Assembly: GCA_900102115.1 (NCBI GenBank)
Contig: FNAW01000004.1
Span: 1-64,000, forward strand
Reading direction: 5' to 3'
DNA length: 64,000 bases
Source of the DNA: Blastococcus fimeti
Lineage (GTDB): Bacteria; Actinomycetota; Actinomycetes; Mycobacteriales; Geodermatophilaceae
Part shown: positions 46,039-54,130 of the stretch, in pieces
How positions within the stretch are numbered: position 1 is the first letter of the stretch
Layout of the letters: every line of letters starts with the position of its first letter
The notes under the pieces: model-generated
Database searches by the model: none
What the model was told of the DNA's origin: nothing
Seen by the model: only the letters and a program-made list of their open reading frames with translations
Program-made: the position numbers and the translations under genes

Positions 46039-46793
46039 AGCCAGGCGAGCTCGGGCAGGCGCGCCCACGGCAGGGTCACGCTGACCTCCGGGGTCTCCCC
46101 GGCCAGGCGCGCGGCGACGCTGCGGCCGGCGCAGGCCAGGGGCCGGTGCGGGGTGACCACCGCGTGCACGTCCTCGACCGGCAGGCCGGCGGCGGCGATG
46201 CGGGCGAGCGCCCGGTCGGGGTCGGCCAGCACGGCGGTGGCCAGAACCGGCGTGGCCGCGTGCGACCACAGCGCCACCGGGCCCTCGACCCGCAGGGTCA
46301 GGTCCACGGTCGCGGACCGCTCGGTCGCGGCGGACCGGGTGGCGTGCACCCAGTCGGCCGGCGTGCCGGGAACCGGCGTCCACGGCAGGGCGACCTCGCC
46401 CCGGCCGACGACGACCCGCCAGCCGACCGAGGAACGGAAGGCATCGGCCCAGTCCAGCACGGCCACCCCGGTCGCGGCGGCGGTCGCGTCGGTCACCGGC
46501 CGGCGGGCGACCCAGGCGTCCAGCGCGGCGGCCATCGCCTCGGAGGTGGGGGCGACGCCGGCACGGGTCATGTCGTCGGCGAGGTCGGCGAGGTCGACGT
46601 GCAGGCTCCGCTCGTCCTCCTCCAGGACGACGACCGAGCCGGCGGAGGTCCGGCGGACGAGCTCCACCCGCAGGTGCGGGCCGGTCAGCGTCGGGAGCAC
46701 CGCGCGAGCGACCTCCAGCAGGTCCGCGACACCGATCCGCGAGGTCGGGCGCAGCCGCTGCAGCAGGCCCGCGCCGGCACCGAAGGAGTTCAC
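46035..46793 (-). CDS. Hypothetical protein of the flagellar locus
   Basis: 252 residues, no recognised family. Beta-rich sequence with ADLLEVARAVLPTLTGPHLRVELVRR, DADDM-type acidic turns and ADWVHATRSA. No signal peptide, no TM. GTG at 46793 overlaps the upstream gene's stop (GTGA), so the pair is co-translated. Last gene of the minus-strand flagellar arm; its stop lies in the GGTTCAGG tract. Confidence 0.65.
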   Translation of the reverse strand: MNSFGAGAGLLQRLRPTSRIGVADLLEVARAVLPTLTGPHLRVELVRRTSAGSVVVLEEDERSLHVDLADLADDMTRAGVAPTSEAMAAALDAWVARRPVTDATAAATGVAVLDWADAFRSSVGWRVVVGRGEVALPWTPVPGTPADWVHATRSAATERSATVDLTLRVEGPVALWSHAATPVLATAVLADPDRALARIAAAGLPVEDVHAVVTPHRPLACAGRSVAARLAGETPEVSVTLPWARLPELAWL

Positions 46794-47134
46794 CGCCCGT
46801 CCCCGGCCAGCCGGGCGCGCAGGGCGTCGGGCAGCACGCAGCAGGACAGGACGGCGGTCACCTCGGCCAGGCTCAGGCGGACGGGCAGCACGTCGGCGTC
46901 CCAGCCGGTGGCCAGGCGCACGCGGGCGGCCGAGGCCGGCCAGACGGCGTCCCGCGCGGCCGCCACGTGCAGCTCGGTCAGGACGTCCTCGAGGTGGATG
47001 AGGGCGACCGGGTGCACCGCGGGGCTGCCCAGGGCGGCCCGGACGGCGGCGGCCAGCTCGAGGCGCTGCGGAGCGCCGAGCCAGTGCGGGACCAGGACGC
47101 CGGAGCCGGCCTCGCCGGTGGGCAGCGCGCTCAC
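46790..47134 (-). CDS. Hypothetical protein of the flagellar locus
   Basis: 114 residues, family unknown: SALPTGEAGSGVLVPHWLGAPQRLELAAAVRAALG... VRLSLAEVTAVLSCCVLPDALRARLAG. GTG at 47134 chosen; the frame extends another 37 codons with basic, non-domain-like sequence. Coupled to the following gene by a 4-bp overlap. Confidence 0.6.
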   Translation of the reverse strand: MSALPTGEAGSGVLVPHWLGAPQRLELAAAVRAALGSPAVHPVALIHLEDVLTELHVAAARDAVWPASAARVRLATGWDADVLPVRLSLAEVTAVLSCCVLPDALRARLAGDGR

Positions 47135-47273
47135 CGGACGCCACCCGGCACGACCGCGCGAGCGGTCCGGCGGGTCGGGCTGCGTAGCGTCACGTGGTGG
47201 ATATCGGCAGGACAGCGCCCGGATGGACCCGTCCGCGGCCACCAATTCGCAGCCGGAGGCCGTGCGGAACCGG

Positions 47274-48377
47274 TCAGTCGGCGAGTTCGGCCAGCCGGTC
47301 CTTGAGCGCCTTCTCCACCCGGTCGGCGTACACGTTCATGTTGCGCACCGAGGTGTTGAGGTCCGCCGAGAGCTGGGTCTTGGTCTGCCCACCCCAGGTG
47401 GTCAGGTACCACGTCGCCCAGCCCAGCACGTTGGGCTGACCGGCCCGCTGGTCGCGGCGCGCGTGCGGATCGGGCGCGCAGGCGGCCGTCAGCGCGTGCG
47501 AGAGCAAGGTCTGCTCGGCCTCGTCCATGATCTCGTCGGGCGCCTCGCCCGAGTCGGGCAGCAGGATCTCGGTCCCGTCCGGCCCACCGTCGAGCGACTG
47601 CAGGTTGCGCAGCCCGTTGAGGGTGGCGACGGTCTGCGAGTTGCGCCGCAGGGTGGCCACGCTCTGCCCCATGTAGGCGGCGAGCTCCTTCTCGCTCGGG
47701 CGGCGCTGGTTCTCGGCGATGAAGGCGGCGATCGCCTTCTGCTGCTTGTGCTCGGTGTCGGCGGCGGTGCGCCCGTGGGCGTTGCGGCCCAGGTCGTGCA
47801 CCCACTTGGACAGCTGGGTGGCGAGGAAGGCGCCGAACGGGACCGACTTGGTCTCGTCGAACTGGCTCACCGCCTTGAGCACCCACTCGTAGACCTGCTG
47901 ACCGAGGTCGTCCGGGTCGGGCAGGTGCATGCGGATCGTGCTCATGTTGCGCTGCAGCCGCTTGAGGCTGACCGGGCCGTAGTGCCGGCACAGGTCGGCG
48001 AGGAAGTCGGCGGGCAGGTCGCGGGGGGCGCGCCGCCGGACGTCGGTCTCGGCGCGGAGCCCGACCGTGGTGCAGCCGCGGCCGGCGCACCAGGCGCGCA
48101 CCCAGTCGGCCAGCACCGACGCCGACCCGCGGGCACCGTCCACGCGGTAGAGCCCGTCACCCTGGTCGTAGCTGACCGTGACGCCGTCGGGCAGTGCGGC
48201 GCGGAACTCCGCGAGGGGCAGCTCGCGGTCGACGCGGAAGTGCACCCGGTCGCGGGGGGTGATGGGCGCGAGCGCCCACCCCTCGGCCTCGGGGATGCCG
48301 CCGAAGACCAGCGGCTCACGGGTGCGGGTGCGGGCGTCGAGGGTGGTCGTGGGGGAAGGCGCGAAGATGTCGGACAC
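47274..48377 (-). CDS. Divergent sigma-70-like regulator
   Basis: 367 residues. The N-terminal 140 residues are unlike known sigma factors (possible sensory or inhibitory domain). Residues about 150-200 resemble sigma region 2: PDDLGQQVYEWVLKAVSQFDETKSVPFGAFLATQLSKWVHDLGR, with the expected F-x-x-(Y/F) pattern. Residues about 215-250 resemble region 3 (AAFIAENQRRPSEKELAAYMGQSVATLRR). The C-terminal 60 residues could be region 4 or an HTH (LTTWGGQTKTQLSADLNTSVRNMNVYADRVEKALK). GTG with AGGAG upstream. Function as a sigma or as a sigma-derived regulator is inference. Confidence 0.65.
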   Translation of the reverse strand: MSDIFAPSPTTTLDARTRTREPLVFGGIPEAEGWALAPITPRDRVHFRVDRELPLAEFRAALPDGVTVSYDQGDGLYRVDGARGSASVLADWVRAWCAGRGCTTVGLRAETDVRRRAPRDLPADFLADLCRHYGPVSLKRLQRNMSTIRMHLPDPDDLGQQVYEWVLKAVSQFDETKSVPFGAFLATQLSKWVHDLGRNAHGRTAADTEHKQQKAIAAFIAENQRRPSEKELAAYMGQSVATLRRNSQTVATLNGLRNLQSLDGGPDGTEILLPDSGEAPDEIMDEAEQTLLSHALTAACAPDPHARRDQRAGQPNVLGWATWYLTTWGGQTKTQLSADLNTSVRNMNVYADRVEKALKDRLAELAD

Positions 48378-48449
48378 CGGAACTCCTGGGCACTACGGGA
48401 AGGACAGACCTCGGGGAGAAGGCCTGCGAAGACGCTCGGGAGCCGGCCG

Positions 48450-48941
48450 TCAGGCCGGGATGCGCTGCTCTCCCGGACCCGCGGTCCGGGGACTGGGAAC
48501 CGGCGCGGGCTCCGCCTGCACCGGCAGGGCCTCGAGCACGTCGGCGGCGGTGACGCCGGCGGCGGCGCGCTCCATGAGGACGGCCGCGGCGGCGCGCTCG
48601 GCCAGGCTGGGCTCGGCGACGTAGACCGGCATGTGGTCGTACAGCGAGGTGAAGACGGCGCTGACGAAGGCGTACGCGGCCTGGGCCTGCGGCGAGAACT
48701 TGGCGACGGCGGTGCGGGGACCGAGGTCCACGCCGACGGTCACCCGGACGACGCGGTCGTCCTTGCTCAGCCCGGAGACGGCGAAGGCCACCTCGTCGTG
48801 CTCGGCGGCCAGCGTCGCCAGCGCCGCGAGGCACTTGCGGGTCGCGCCACGGCGCGGCCGAAGCTGCACGTGGACCACCACGGACTCCTGCTCGGCGTCA
48901 TGGTCGACGTCGGCCTGCGCGTTGGATGCAGTGTGTTGCAT
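48450..48941 (-). CDS. Hypothetical protein upstream of the sigma-like gene
   Basis: 163 residues, not recognised. Mixed alpha/beta core: VVVHVQLRPRRGATRKCLAALATLAAEHDEVAFAVSGLSKDDRVVRVTVGVDLGPRTAVAKFSPQAQAAYAFVSAVFTSLYDHMPVY, followed by an Ala-rich helix and a Pro-rich tail. ATG at 48941. The 190-bp gap upstream includes a 7-bp inverted repeat CCCTCGG-CAA-CCGAGGG. Precedes the sigma-like gene by 72 bp, so a partner is plausible. Confidence 0.65.
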   Translation of the reverse strand: MQHTASNAQADVDHDAEQESVVVHVQLRPRRGATRKCLAALATLAAEHDEVAFAVSGLSKDDRVVRVTVGVDLGPRTAVAKFSPQAQAAYAFVSAVFTSLYDHMPVYVAEPSLAERAAAAVLMERAAAGVTAADVLEALPVQAEPAPVPSPRTAGPGEQRIPA

Positions 48942-49135
48942 GGTGATCGCCCCCTGTCACTTGCTTGAGGGGAAATCTGCCTCATCCCCTCGGCAACCGA
49001 GGGCACAACACTCGCCGTGTCATACGCACTTCTGCGCCAACACTTCGGCACAACTTGCCCGTGTCGTGGCCGCAGCGAGCGCTCGGGCGGCTCGCTTGGC
49101 AGGGTCTGCCGAAGGAGCCGCCCGAACCTGGTCGC

Positions 49136-49444
49136 TCAGGCCTGCGCGTCCCCGCTCGCCGGCTCGGCCGGGACGGCCGGGCTGTCGGCCGGAGCGCCTG
49201 CCGTCTCCGCGGCGACGGCCGACGGCGCGAAGGCGGCCAGTGCGCCCAGGGTGTCGGCGGTCACCTGCGCGGCGAGGAGATTGGCCTCCGCGATCTGCCG
49301 GTAGACCTCCTCGCGGTGGATCGTGACCTCGCGCGGCGCCTTGAAGCCGAGCCGGACCGTGCCACCGCGCACCTCGACGACGTGGATCTCGATGTCGTCG
49401 CCGATGCGGATGGTCTCGCCGACGCTGCGGGTGAGTGTGAGCAC
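49136..49444 (-). CDS. csrA: Carbon storage regulator / flagellin translational regulator CsrA
   Basis: 102 residues. The canonical CsrA core is at 1-60 (VLTLTRSVGETIRIGDDIEIHVVEVRGGTVRLGFKAPREVTIHREEVYRQI) with the RNA-binding beta1 LTLTR and beta5 AP-x-x-V-x-x-H-R-E-E. It is followed by a 40-residue Ala/Pro-rich tail not found in typical 61-75-residue CsrA. GTG at 49444 with GGAGGGG five bases upstream. Directly downstream of fliW, as in Bacillus. Predicted to bind the flagellin leader and block translation. Confidence 0.95.
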   Translation of the reverse strand: MLTLTRSVGETIRIGDDIEIHVVEVRGGTVRLGFKAPREVTIHREEVYRQIAEANLLAAQVTADTLGALAAFAPSAVAAETAGAPADSPAVPAEPASGDAQA

Positions 49445-49530
49445 GTGTACCCCTCCATGGGTGTGGATGTAGCCGTCCGTGGCGTACCCGGCGGTGCCGG
49501 GCGAGCGGCGCCGGGCGCCGCTGTGGGGTG

Positions 49531-50001
49531 TTATCGGCGCATGGGGCGCCGGACAGGATAGGCGGGGTCGGTGAGGACGACCTGCCGGGCGCGGGAGGTG
49601 CGGGAGCACACCACGAGCGGCGCCCGGAGGTTGGCCGTGGCCCCGGCGACGTCCCCCGGGGGGACCGTCACCAGGCAGTGCACCTGCGCCTGGGCCATCT
49701 CCTCGACCCCGAGCTCGGCACAGGCCGACCGCGGGAGGGCCGGTGCGTACTCCGGGAAGTACGCCTCCGCCCGTGCGACGAGGAACCGCGGTCCGTCGGG
49801 GGCGACCGACTGCAGCCACGACAGGAGACCGGCGCCGTCGGCCGGGACCAGCACGTACTCCCGGTGCGCCGGGAAGCCCGGCAACGGCTCGGTCAGGGTG
49901 AGGACCTGCACCGGGGGGACCACGGCAGCGGCACGGGACCGGACCGGCGCGGACGCGGGGGCGTGCGGACGCGCAGCCAGGGTGGCCGGGGACGGGGTCA
50001 T
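49531..50001 (-). CDS. fliW: Flagellar assembly factor FliW
   Basis: About 156 residues. FliW family: TEPLPGFPAHREYVLVPADGAGLLSWLQSVAPDGPRFLVARAEAYFPEYAPALPRSACAELG...VHCLVTVPPGDVAGATANLRAPLVVCSRTSRARQVVLTDPAYPVRRPM. An N-terminal Ala/Pro extension of about 30 residues precedes it. FliW binds flagellin and antagonises CsrA in other bacteria. ATG 50001 with GAGGAGG upstream. Confidence 0.93.
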   Translation of the reverse strand: MTPSPATLAARPHAPASAPVRSRAAAVVPPVQVLTLTEPLPGFPAHREYVLVPADGAGLLSWLQSVAPDGPRFLVARAEAYFPEYAPALPRSACAELGVEEMAQAQVHCLVTVPPGDVAGATANLRAPLVVCSRTSRARQVVLTDPAYPVRRPMRR

Positions 50002-50050
50002 GCGGGGCACCTCCTCGGGGGAACGGCCGCGGGTGCAGGGCGGCCGGGCA

Positions 50051-50941
50051 TCAGCGCAGGTAGTCCATCAGGGTCGGCGAGATGGCCTTCGCCGTCGCCT
50101 GCAGGGCGGCCTGGTAACCGACCTGCTGCATCTGCATGCGCATCATCGTGCCCGGCAGGTCGACGCTCTCGATGTCGCCGAGCGCGATCTCCAGGTCGAG
50201 CGCGAGGTCGGAGTTGATCTGCGACTCGCGGTCGACCCGCGCCGCTCGCGCACCCACGTCGGCGACACTGCCGAGCATCCGCTTCATCGCCACGTCCAGG
50301 TCCACCAGGCCCTGCCCGAGCGACTCCGGGTCGTTGATCAGGTCGTCGGCGATCCGGGCCACCACGGCGAACAGGTCGTCGCCGGCCGGACCGAACGCCT
50401 CCGGACCGGTGAGATCCACCCGGACCTCCTCGGTGAACGACACCCGCCGCAGGACGTCACCCCCGGGGACCGCCATGCCGAGGTAGTTCCCGGTGTCCCC
50501 GTCGTACGCCTTGCCGCCGGTGGTGACCCCGCCGAAGATCGGGCGCCCCTGGATGGTCGTGTTCGCCAGCCCGAGCAGCCCGCCGCGCAGCGACTCGACC
50601 TCCGTGGCGAGCGCCCGTCGGCTGGCCTCGGACGAGTTTCCGGTGCTGGCGCCCTGGGTGGTGAGGAACTGGACCCGGCGGGTGACGTCCAGCATGTTCT
50701 GCAGGGTGGAGTCGGTGATCGACAGCCAGCTGTCGGCGTCGGAGATGTTGCGCCCGAACTGCTCGACGGCGGCCTGGTCCGAGCGGATCTGCATGGCCTT
50801 GTTCGTGCCGGTCGGCGAGTCCGACGGCGCGTTGATGAGCCGGCCCGAGGTGAGCTGCTGCTGCAGCTTGCCGAACGCGTCGAGGTTGCGGTTGAGCCCC
50901 TGCAGGCTGGTGAGGGTGACTGCCTTCTGCGTGATGCGCAC
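50051..50941 (-). CDS. flgL: Flagellar hook-filament junction protein FlgL
   Basis: 296 residues, the usual size. N-terminal D0/D1: RITQKAVTLTSLQGLNRNLDAFGKLQQQLTSGRLINAPSDSPTG. The C-terminal helix ends QVGYQAALQATAKAISPTLMDYLR. Self-assembles between hook and filament (HAP3). GTG start five bases after the flgK stop. Confidence 0.95.
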   Translation of the reverse strand: MRITQKAVTLTSLQGLNRNLDAFGKLQQQLTSGRLINAPSDSPTGTNKAMQIRSDQAAVEQFGRNISDADSWLSITDSTLQNMLDVTRRVQFLTTQGASTGNSSEASRRALATEVESLRGGLLGLANTTIQGRPIFGGVTTGGKAYDGDTGNYLGMAVPGGDVLRRVSFTEEVRVDLTGPEAFGPAGDDLFAVVARIADDLINDPESLGQGLVDLDVAMKRMLGSVADVGARAARVDRESQINSDLALDLEIALGDIESVDLPGTMMRMQMQQVGYQAALQATAKAISPTLMDYLR

Positions 50942-50946
50942 TCAGA

Positions 50947-52359
50947 TCACAGCCCCACGCGGCCGGTGCGGTTGATCAGGACGTCGAGCATCTCGTCGAT
51001 CGTGCTGACGAGCCGGCTCGCGGCCGTGTACGCATGCTGGAACGACAGCATGTTGGTCATCTCCTCGTCGATGTTGACACCGGCCACCGACTCCCGGGCG
51101 GCGTCGACCTGGCCGGTGATCACCGACTGGATGCCCAGGTTGCGCTGCGAGACGGCCGACTGGACGCCGAGCTCGACGATCATCCGGCGGTAGGCGGTGT
51201 CGGGTGCGTCCACGCCCTGGCCCAGCTGGGCGAGCTTGTCGGCGTTGCCACGGTCCAGGTTCCCCGGGACGGAGCCGTCGTCGGCACCGATGCTCGAGGC
51301 GGCCAGCTTGCGCGGATCGGTGATGAGCACCGAGATCGAGTCCGCCGTGATCGGCCCGCCGGACGAGCCCAGGAGGGCCTCGCCGCGCTCGCCGTCGAGG
51401 TCGAAGCCGTCGTCGTGCGCGTCGTTGAGGGCCGTGGCCAGCTGGTCGGCGATCCCGTCCAGCTCCGCCCGGTACGTGGGGATGATCGAGTTCAGGGCGT
51501 GCAGCTGACCGCCGGCGGTGCCGCCGACGGTCACCGGGAGGGACCCGTTCCCCGTGACGATCCGCGGCGGTCCGTCACCGGGGTCGCGGGGGTCGATCGA
51601 GCCCTCGACGGCGAGCTTGGAGGCCGAGCCACCCGAGACGAGGGTGACGCTCCCGACCACGACGTCGACCACGCCACCCTCCCGCGGGCGCACCGTGGCC
51701 CCGACCTGGTCGGCGAGCTTCATGACCAGCACATCGCGCTGGTCCATCAGGTCGTTGGCCGGCAGCCCGCTCTGGCTGGCACGCAGGATCGCGGTGTTGA
51801 GCTGGGCGACGGTCTCCGCCGCGGCGTTGACGTCCTTGACGAGGACGTCGACGCTCTCGCGGGTCTGCTGCCACTGGCCGTCGAGCTGCGCGCTGCTGAA
51901 GTGCAGGCCGCCGACCAGCGTCTCGAGGCGCTTGAGCACCTGCCCGCGGGCGGCCGGGTCCTCGGGCTTGTTCGCGACGTCCTGGAACCCGCGCCACATG
52001 TCGGACATGAGGTTCTGCAGGCCGGTGGTGCCCGGCTCGCGGAACGCCTGCTCGACGAACGTGTAGGCGTCGGACTCCGCGACGAGACGGGCGCTGTTGC
52101 CGTGCTCGGTGTGCCCGCGGCCCTCGAGGAAGGCGTCCCGGATCCGCGTGACGTCCTCGGCGCTGACGCCGCCGCCGATGCCCGAGCTCGTGGAGTAGAA
52201 CGCCGGCACCGCGCTGCCGCCGATGGCGCGCAGTTCGGCCCGCTGGCGCGAGTAGCCGTCGGTGTTGACGTTGGCGATGTTCTGCCCGGCGACGTCCAGC
52301 GCGCGGCGCTGGGCCCACAGGGACGTGGTGGCCGTGTTGAGCGAGCCGAAGGTGCTCAC
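50947..52359 (-). CDS. flgK: Flagellar hook-associated protein FlgK
   Basis: 470 residues. N-terminal STFGSLNTATTSLWAQRRALDVAGQNIANVNTDGYSRQRAE (rod/hook signature) and C-terminal VNIDEEMTNMLSFQHAYTAASRLVSTIDEMLDVLINRTG. HAP1 of the hook-filament junction, exported by the flagellar T3SS. GTG 52359 chosen at the start of the conserved N-terminus, one base after the flgN stop. Confidence 0.95.
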   Translation of the reverse strand: MSTFGSLNTATTSLWAQRRALDVAGQNIANVNTDGYSRQRAELRAIGGSAVPAFYSTSSGIGGGVSAEDVTRIRDAFLEGRGHTEHGNSARLVAESDAYTFVEQAFREPGTTGLQNLMSDMWRGFQDVANKPEDPAARGQVLKRLETLVGGLHFSSAQLDGQWQQTRESVDVLVKDVNAAAETVAQLNTAILRASQSGLPANDLMDQRDVLVMKLADQVGATVRPREGGVVDVVVGSVTLVSGGSASKLAVEGSIDPRDPGDGPPRIVTGNGSLPVTVGGTAGGQLHALNSIIPTYRAELDGIADQLATALNDAHDDGFDLDGERGEALLGSSGGPITADSISVLITDPRKLAASSIGADDGSVPGNLDRGNADKLAQLGQGVDAPDTAYRRMIVELGVQSAVSQRNLGIQSVITGQVDAARESVAGVNIDEEMTNMLSFQHAYTAASRLVSTIDEMLDVLINRTGRVGL

Positions 52360-52360
52360 G

Positions 52361-52846
52361 TCAGAGTGCTCCGTCCAGGGTGACTGCGCGGTGCGTCCCG
52401 TCGGACTGCCGACCGGTGGCGCCGTAGGTACCGGCCGACGGGGCCCGGGTCGACGCGAGCGCATCGCCGATGGCGGCCAGGCCGCCCTCGATGAGCTCGC
52501 GGTTGGCGTCGGAGAGGCTGCGCAGGTCGGTGATCAGCACGAGGAGTGCCTCGTGGTGCTTGCCGAGGAGGTCGCCCCACGGCGCCGGCGCCGCGTCGGC
52601 GACCTGGCGCAGCGAGGGGTTGGTCTGCAGACCGAGCGCGGCGGCGATGACCTCGGTGGCTGCCGACCGCTCCACCTCCAGGGTGCGCAGCTGGTCCAGC
52701 ACGACCTCGATCTCGTGCGCGATCCGCGCCAGCCAGCGGGTCTTGCCGGTGAGGATCAGGTACTGCTTCTCCTCCGCCTTGAACAGCAGGAGGTCCAGGA
52801 GCTCCTGCTCCCGCCACAGCAACGTCGACAGGTGCTGGTACTCCAC
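52361..52846 (-). CDS. flgN: FlgN-type export chaperone
   Basis: About 161 residues, almost all helical: VEYQHLSTLLWREQELLDLLLFKAEEKQYLILTGKTRWLARIAHEIEVVLDQLRTLEVERSAATEVIAAALGL..., fitting the FlgN family. Chaperone for FlgK/FlgL, whose genes follow directly. GTG 52846 with a purine-rich ribosome-binding region. Preceded by a FliA-type promoter. Confidence 0.88.
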   Translation of the reverse strand: MEYQHLSTLLWREQELLDLLLFKAEEKQYLILTGKTRWLARIAHEIEVVLDQLRTLEVERSAATEVIAAALGLQTNPSLRQVADAAPAPWGDLLGKHHEALLVLITDLRSLSDANRELIEGGLAAIGDALASTRAPSAGTYGATGRQSDGTHRAVTLDGAL

Positions 52847-52925
52847 GTGCCCACCGCCTCTCCGTCGTCTCGCGCTCGGGCGCCGCGGCGATCCTGACCA
52901 CCGCGCGCTCTCCTCGTTGGTGCTG

Positions 52926-52953
52926 GCTTCGGCACCGGCGGACCGCACCTCAA
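52926..52953 (-). promoter_or_regulatory. FliA-type promoter of the flgN-flgK-flgL operon
   Basis: On the minus strand: TTGA (52953-52950), 16 bases, then GCCGAAGC (52933-52926). Same -10 class as the flagellin promoter, about 80 bp before flgN. Confidence 0.55.
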
Positions 52954-52974
52954 GCCGAGCAGCCAACTCCCCGC

Positions 52975-53000
52975 TACAGCTCGGCAGGAAAGTTGCCGAT
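52975..53000 (+). promoter_or_regulatory. FliA-type promoter of fliA (autoregulatory)
   Basis: TACA (52975-52978), 16 bases, GCCGAT (52995-53000). Good fit to TAAA-N15/16-GCCGATAA and places +1 near 53007, which argues against the upstream GTG codons at 53003/53006. Confidence 0.6.
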
Positions 53001-53041
53001 GGGTGGTGCCACCTCGGGTCGGATCAGCCGAGAAGGGAGGC

Positions 53042-54001
53042 GTGAGCCCAGCCCGTGCCGTCGCGACCGAGCGCCCCCTCCGCGACCGGACCATCCGAGA
53101 GCGGAGCACGTCCGGACGCGTTCCCCACCCGTCCCGGGGGGCCGCGGTCCCCCGCTCCCCGGCGGACGTCGACGCCCTGGTGACCGAGCACCTGCCGCTC
53201 GCCTCCTTCGCCGTCAACGCCGTCGCGGCGCGCATCTCGCTCCCGGCGCACGTGAGCCGGGACGACCTCGTGTCCTGCGCCCACGTCGCGCTGGTCGAGG
53301 TAGCCAAGCGGTTCGATCCCGCGGCGGGGGCCTCCTTCTCCACCTACGCCCTGGCGCGACTCCAGGGCGCCGTCCTCGACGAGCTCCGCTCCGGGGACTG
53401 GGCGAGCCGCTCGGTGCGCGCCGCGGCCCGGCGCACCGACGCGGCCGCCGACGCGCTCACCGTCACGCTCGGCCGGCCGCCCACGCGGGAGGAGCTCGCG
53501 GTCGCCCTCGGAGTACCGCGCAGCGAGCTGGAGAGCCTGCAGGTGGACGTGCACCGGGCCGTCATGGTCAGCATCGACGCCGAGACCAGCACCGACGGCG
53601 GATCGCTGGACCTCCCCGACACCGGCGAGTCCCCCGAGCGCGCACTGCTGCGGGGCGAGCGGGCCCGCTATCTGCACGAGGCGATCCGCGCCCTCCCCGA
53701 CCGCCTGGACGAGGTGGTGGAGCGCAATTTCTTCGGTGACGAATCACTGACGGACATCGCCGAGGACCTCGGGGTGACCCTGTCCCGGGTCTCGCAGATG
53801 CGTGCCCGGGCGCTCACCCTCCTGCACGCCGCGATGAGCGAGGTGTGGGAGGGCCGGCAGGTCGTGGCCGACGGCGGGGTGCGAGCCCGCAACCAGCAGG
53901 CCGCGTACGTCGACCGGGTGGCCGGCCGCAGTGCTGCACCCCTCCCCCGCCAGCGTTCGGCCTGGCCGGACCGCCGGGAGCGCGCCGCCCGCACCGCCTG
54001 A
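53042..54001 (+). CDS. fliA: RNA polymerase sigma factor, FliA/WhiG type
   Basis: About 319 residues. Region 2 (VTEHLPLASFAVNAVAARISLPAHVSRDDLVSCAHVALVEVAKRFDPAAGASFSTYALARLQGAVLDELRSGDW), region 3 (LGRPPTREELAVALGVPRSELESL) and region 4 (ALPDRLDEVVERNFFGDESLTDIAEDLGVTLSRVSQMRARALTLL), in the FliA/WhiG order. Unusual basic N-terminal and 60-residue C-terminal extensions. GTG 53042 with AAGGGAGG directly upstream. Divergent from flgN and next to flagellin, hence the flagellar sigma. Confidence 0.9.
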   Translation: MSPARAVATERPLRDRTIRERSTSGRVPHPSRGAAVPRSPADVDALVTEHLPLASFAVNAVAARISLPAHVSRDDLVSCAHVALVEVAKRFDPAAGASFSTYALARLQGAVLDELRSGDWASRSVRAAARRTDAAADALTVTLGRPPTREELAVALGVPRSELESLQVDVHRAVMVSIDAETSTDGGSLDLPDTGESPERALLRGERARYLHEAIRALPDRLDEVVERNFFGDESLTDIAEDLGVTLSRVSQMRARALTLLHAAMSEVWEGRQVVADGGVRARNQQAAYVDRVAGRSAAPLPRQRSAWPDRRERAARTA

Positions 54002-54034
54002 TTCACCCGATCGGAAAGAAATCGTCCGCTCGGC

Positions 54035-54062
54035 TCAAGCAACCCCGCCCCCACGCCGAAAC
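54035..54062 (+). promoter_or_regulatory. FliA-type promoter of flagellin
   Basis: TCAA (54035-54038), 16 bases, GCCGAAAC (54055-54062). +1 near 54069 gives a leader of about 62 nt. Confidence 0.7.
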
Positions 54063-54075
54063 CATCTCTGCACGG

Positions 54076-54097
54076 CCCGCAGCACGGATGCAGCGGG
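54076..54097 (+). promoter_or_regulatory. CsrA target hairpin in the flagellin leader (site 1)
   Basis: Stem CCCGC (54076-54080) / GCGGG (54093-54097), one A-A mismatch, then GCA/TGC closing a CGGA tetraloop (54085-54088). CACGGATG (54083-54090) fits the CANGGANG CsrA consensus exactly, with GGA in the loop as in known targets. Confidence 0.65.
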
Positions 54098-54116
54098 AAA
54101 CAGGTACGACCCCGTC

Positions 54117-54124
54117 CAAGGAGG
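54117..54124 (+). promoter_or_regulatory. CsrA target over the flagellin ribosome binding site (site 2)
   Basis: CAAGGAGG fits CANGGANG exactly and is the Shine-Dalgarno of flagellin, seven bases before the ATG. Binding here would block initiation, as at Bacillus hag. Confidence 0.65.
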
Positions 54125-54130
54125 ATCATC

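Noticed and set aside
53003..54001. Longer fliA start at GTG 53003
   Set aside because: It would begin at the end of the FliA-type -10 box, before the predicted transcription start.
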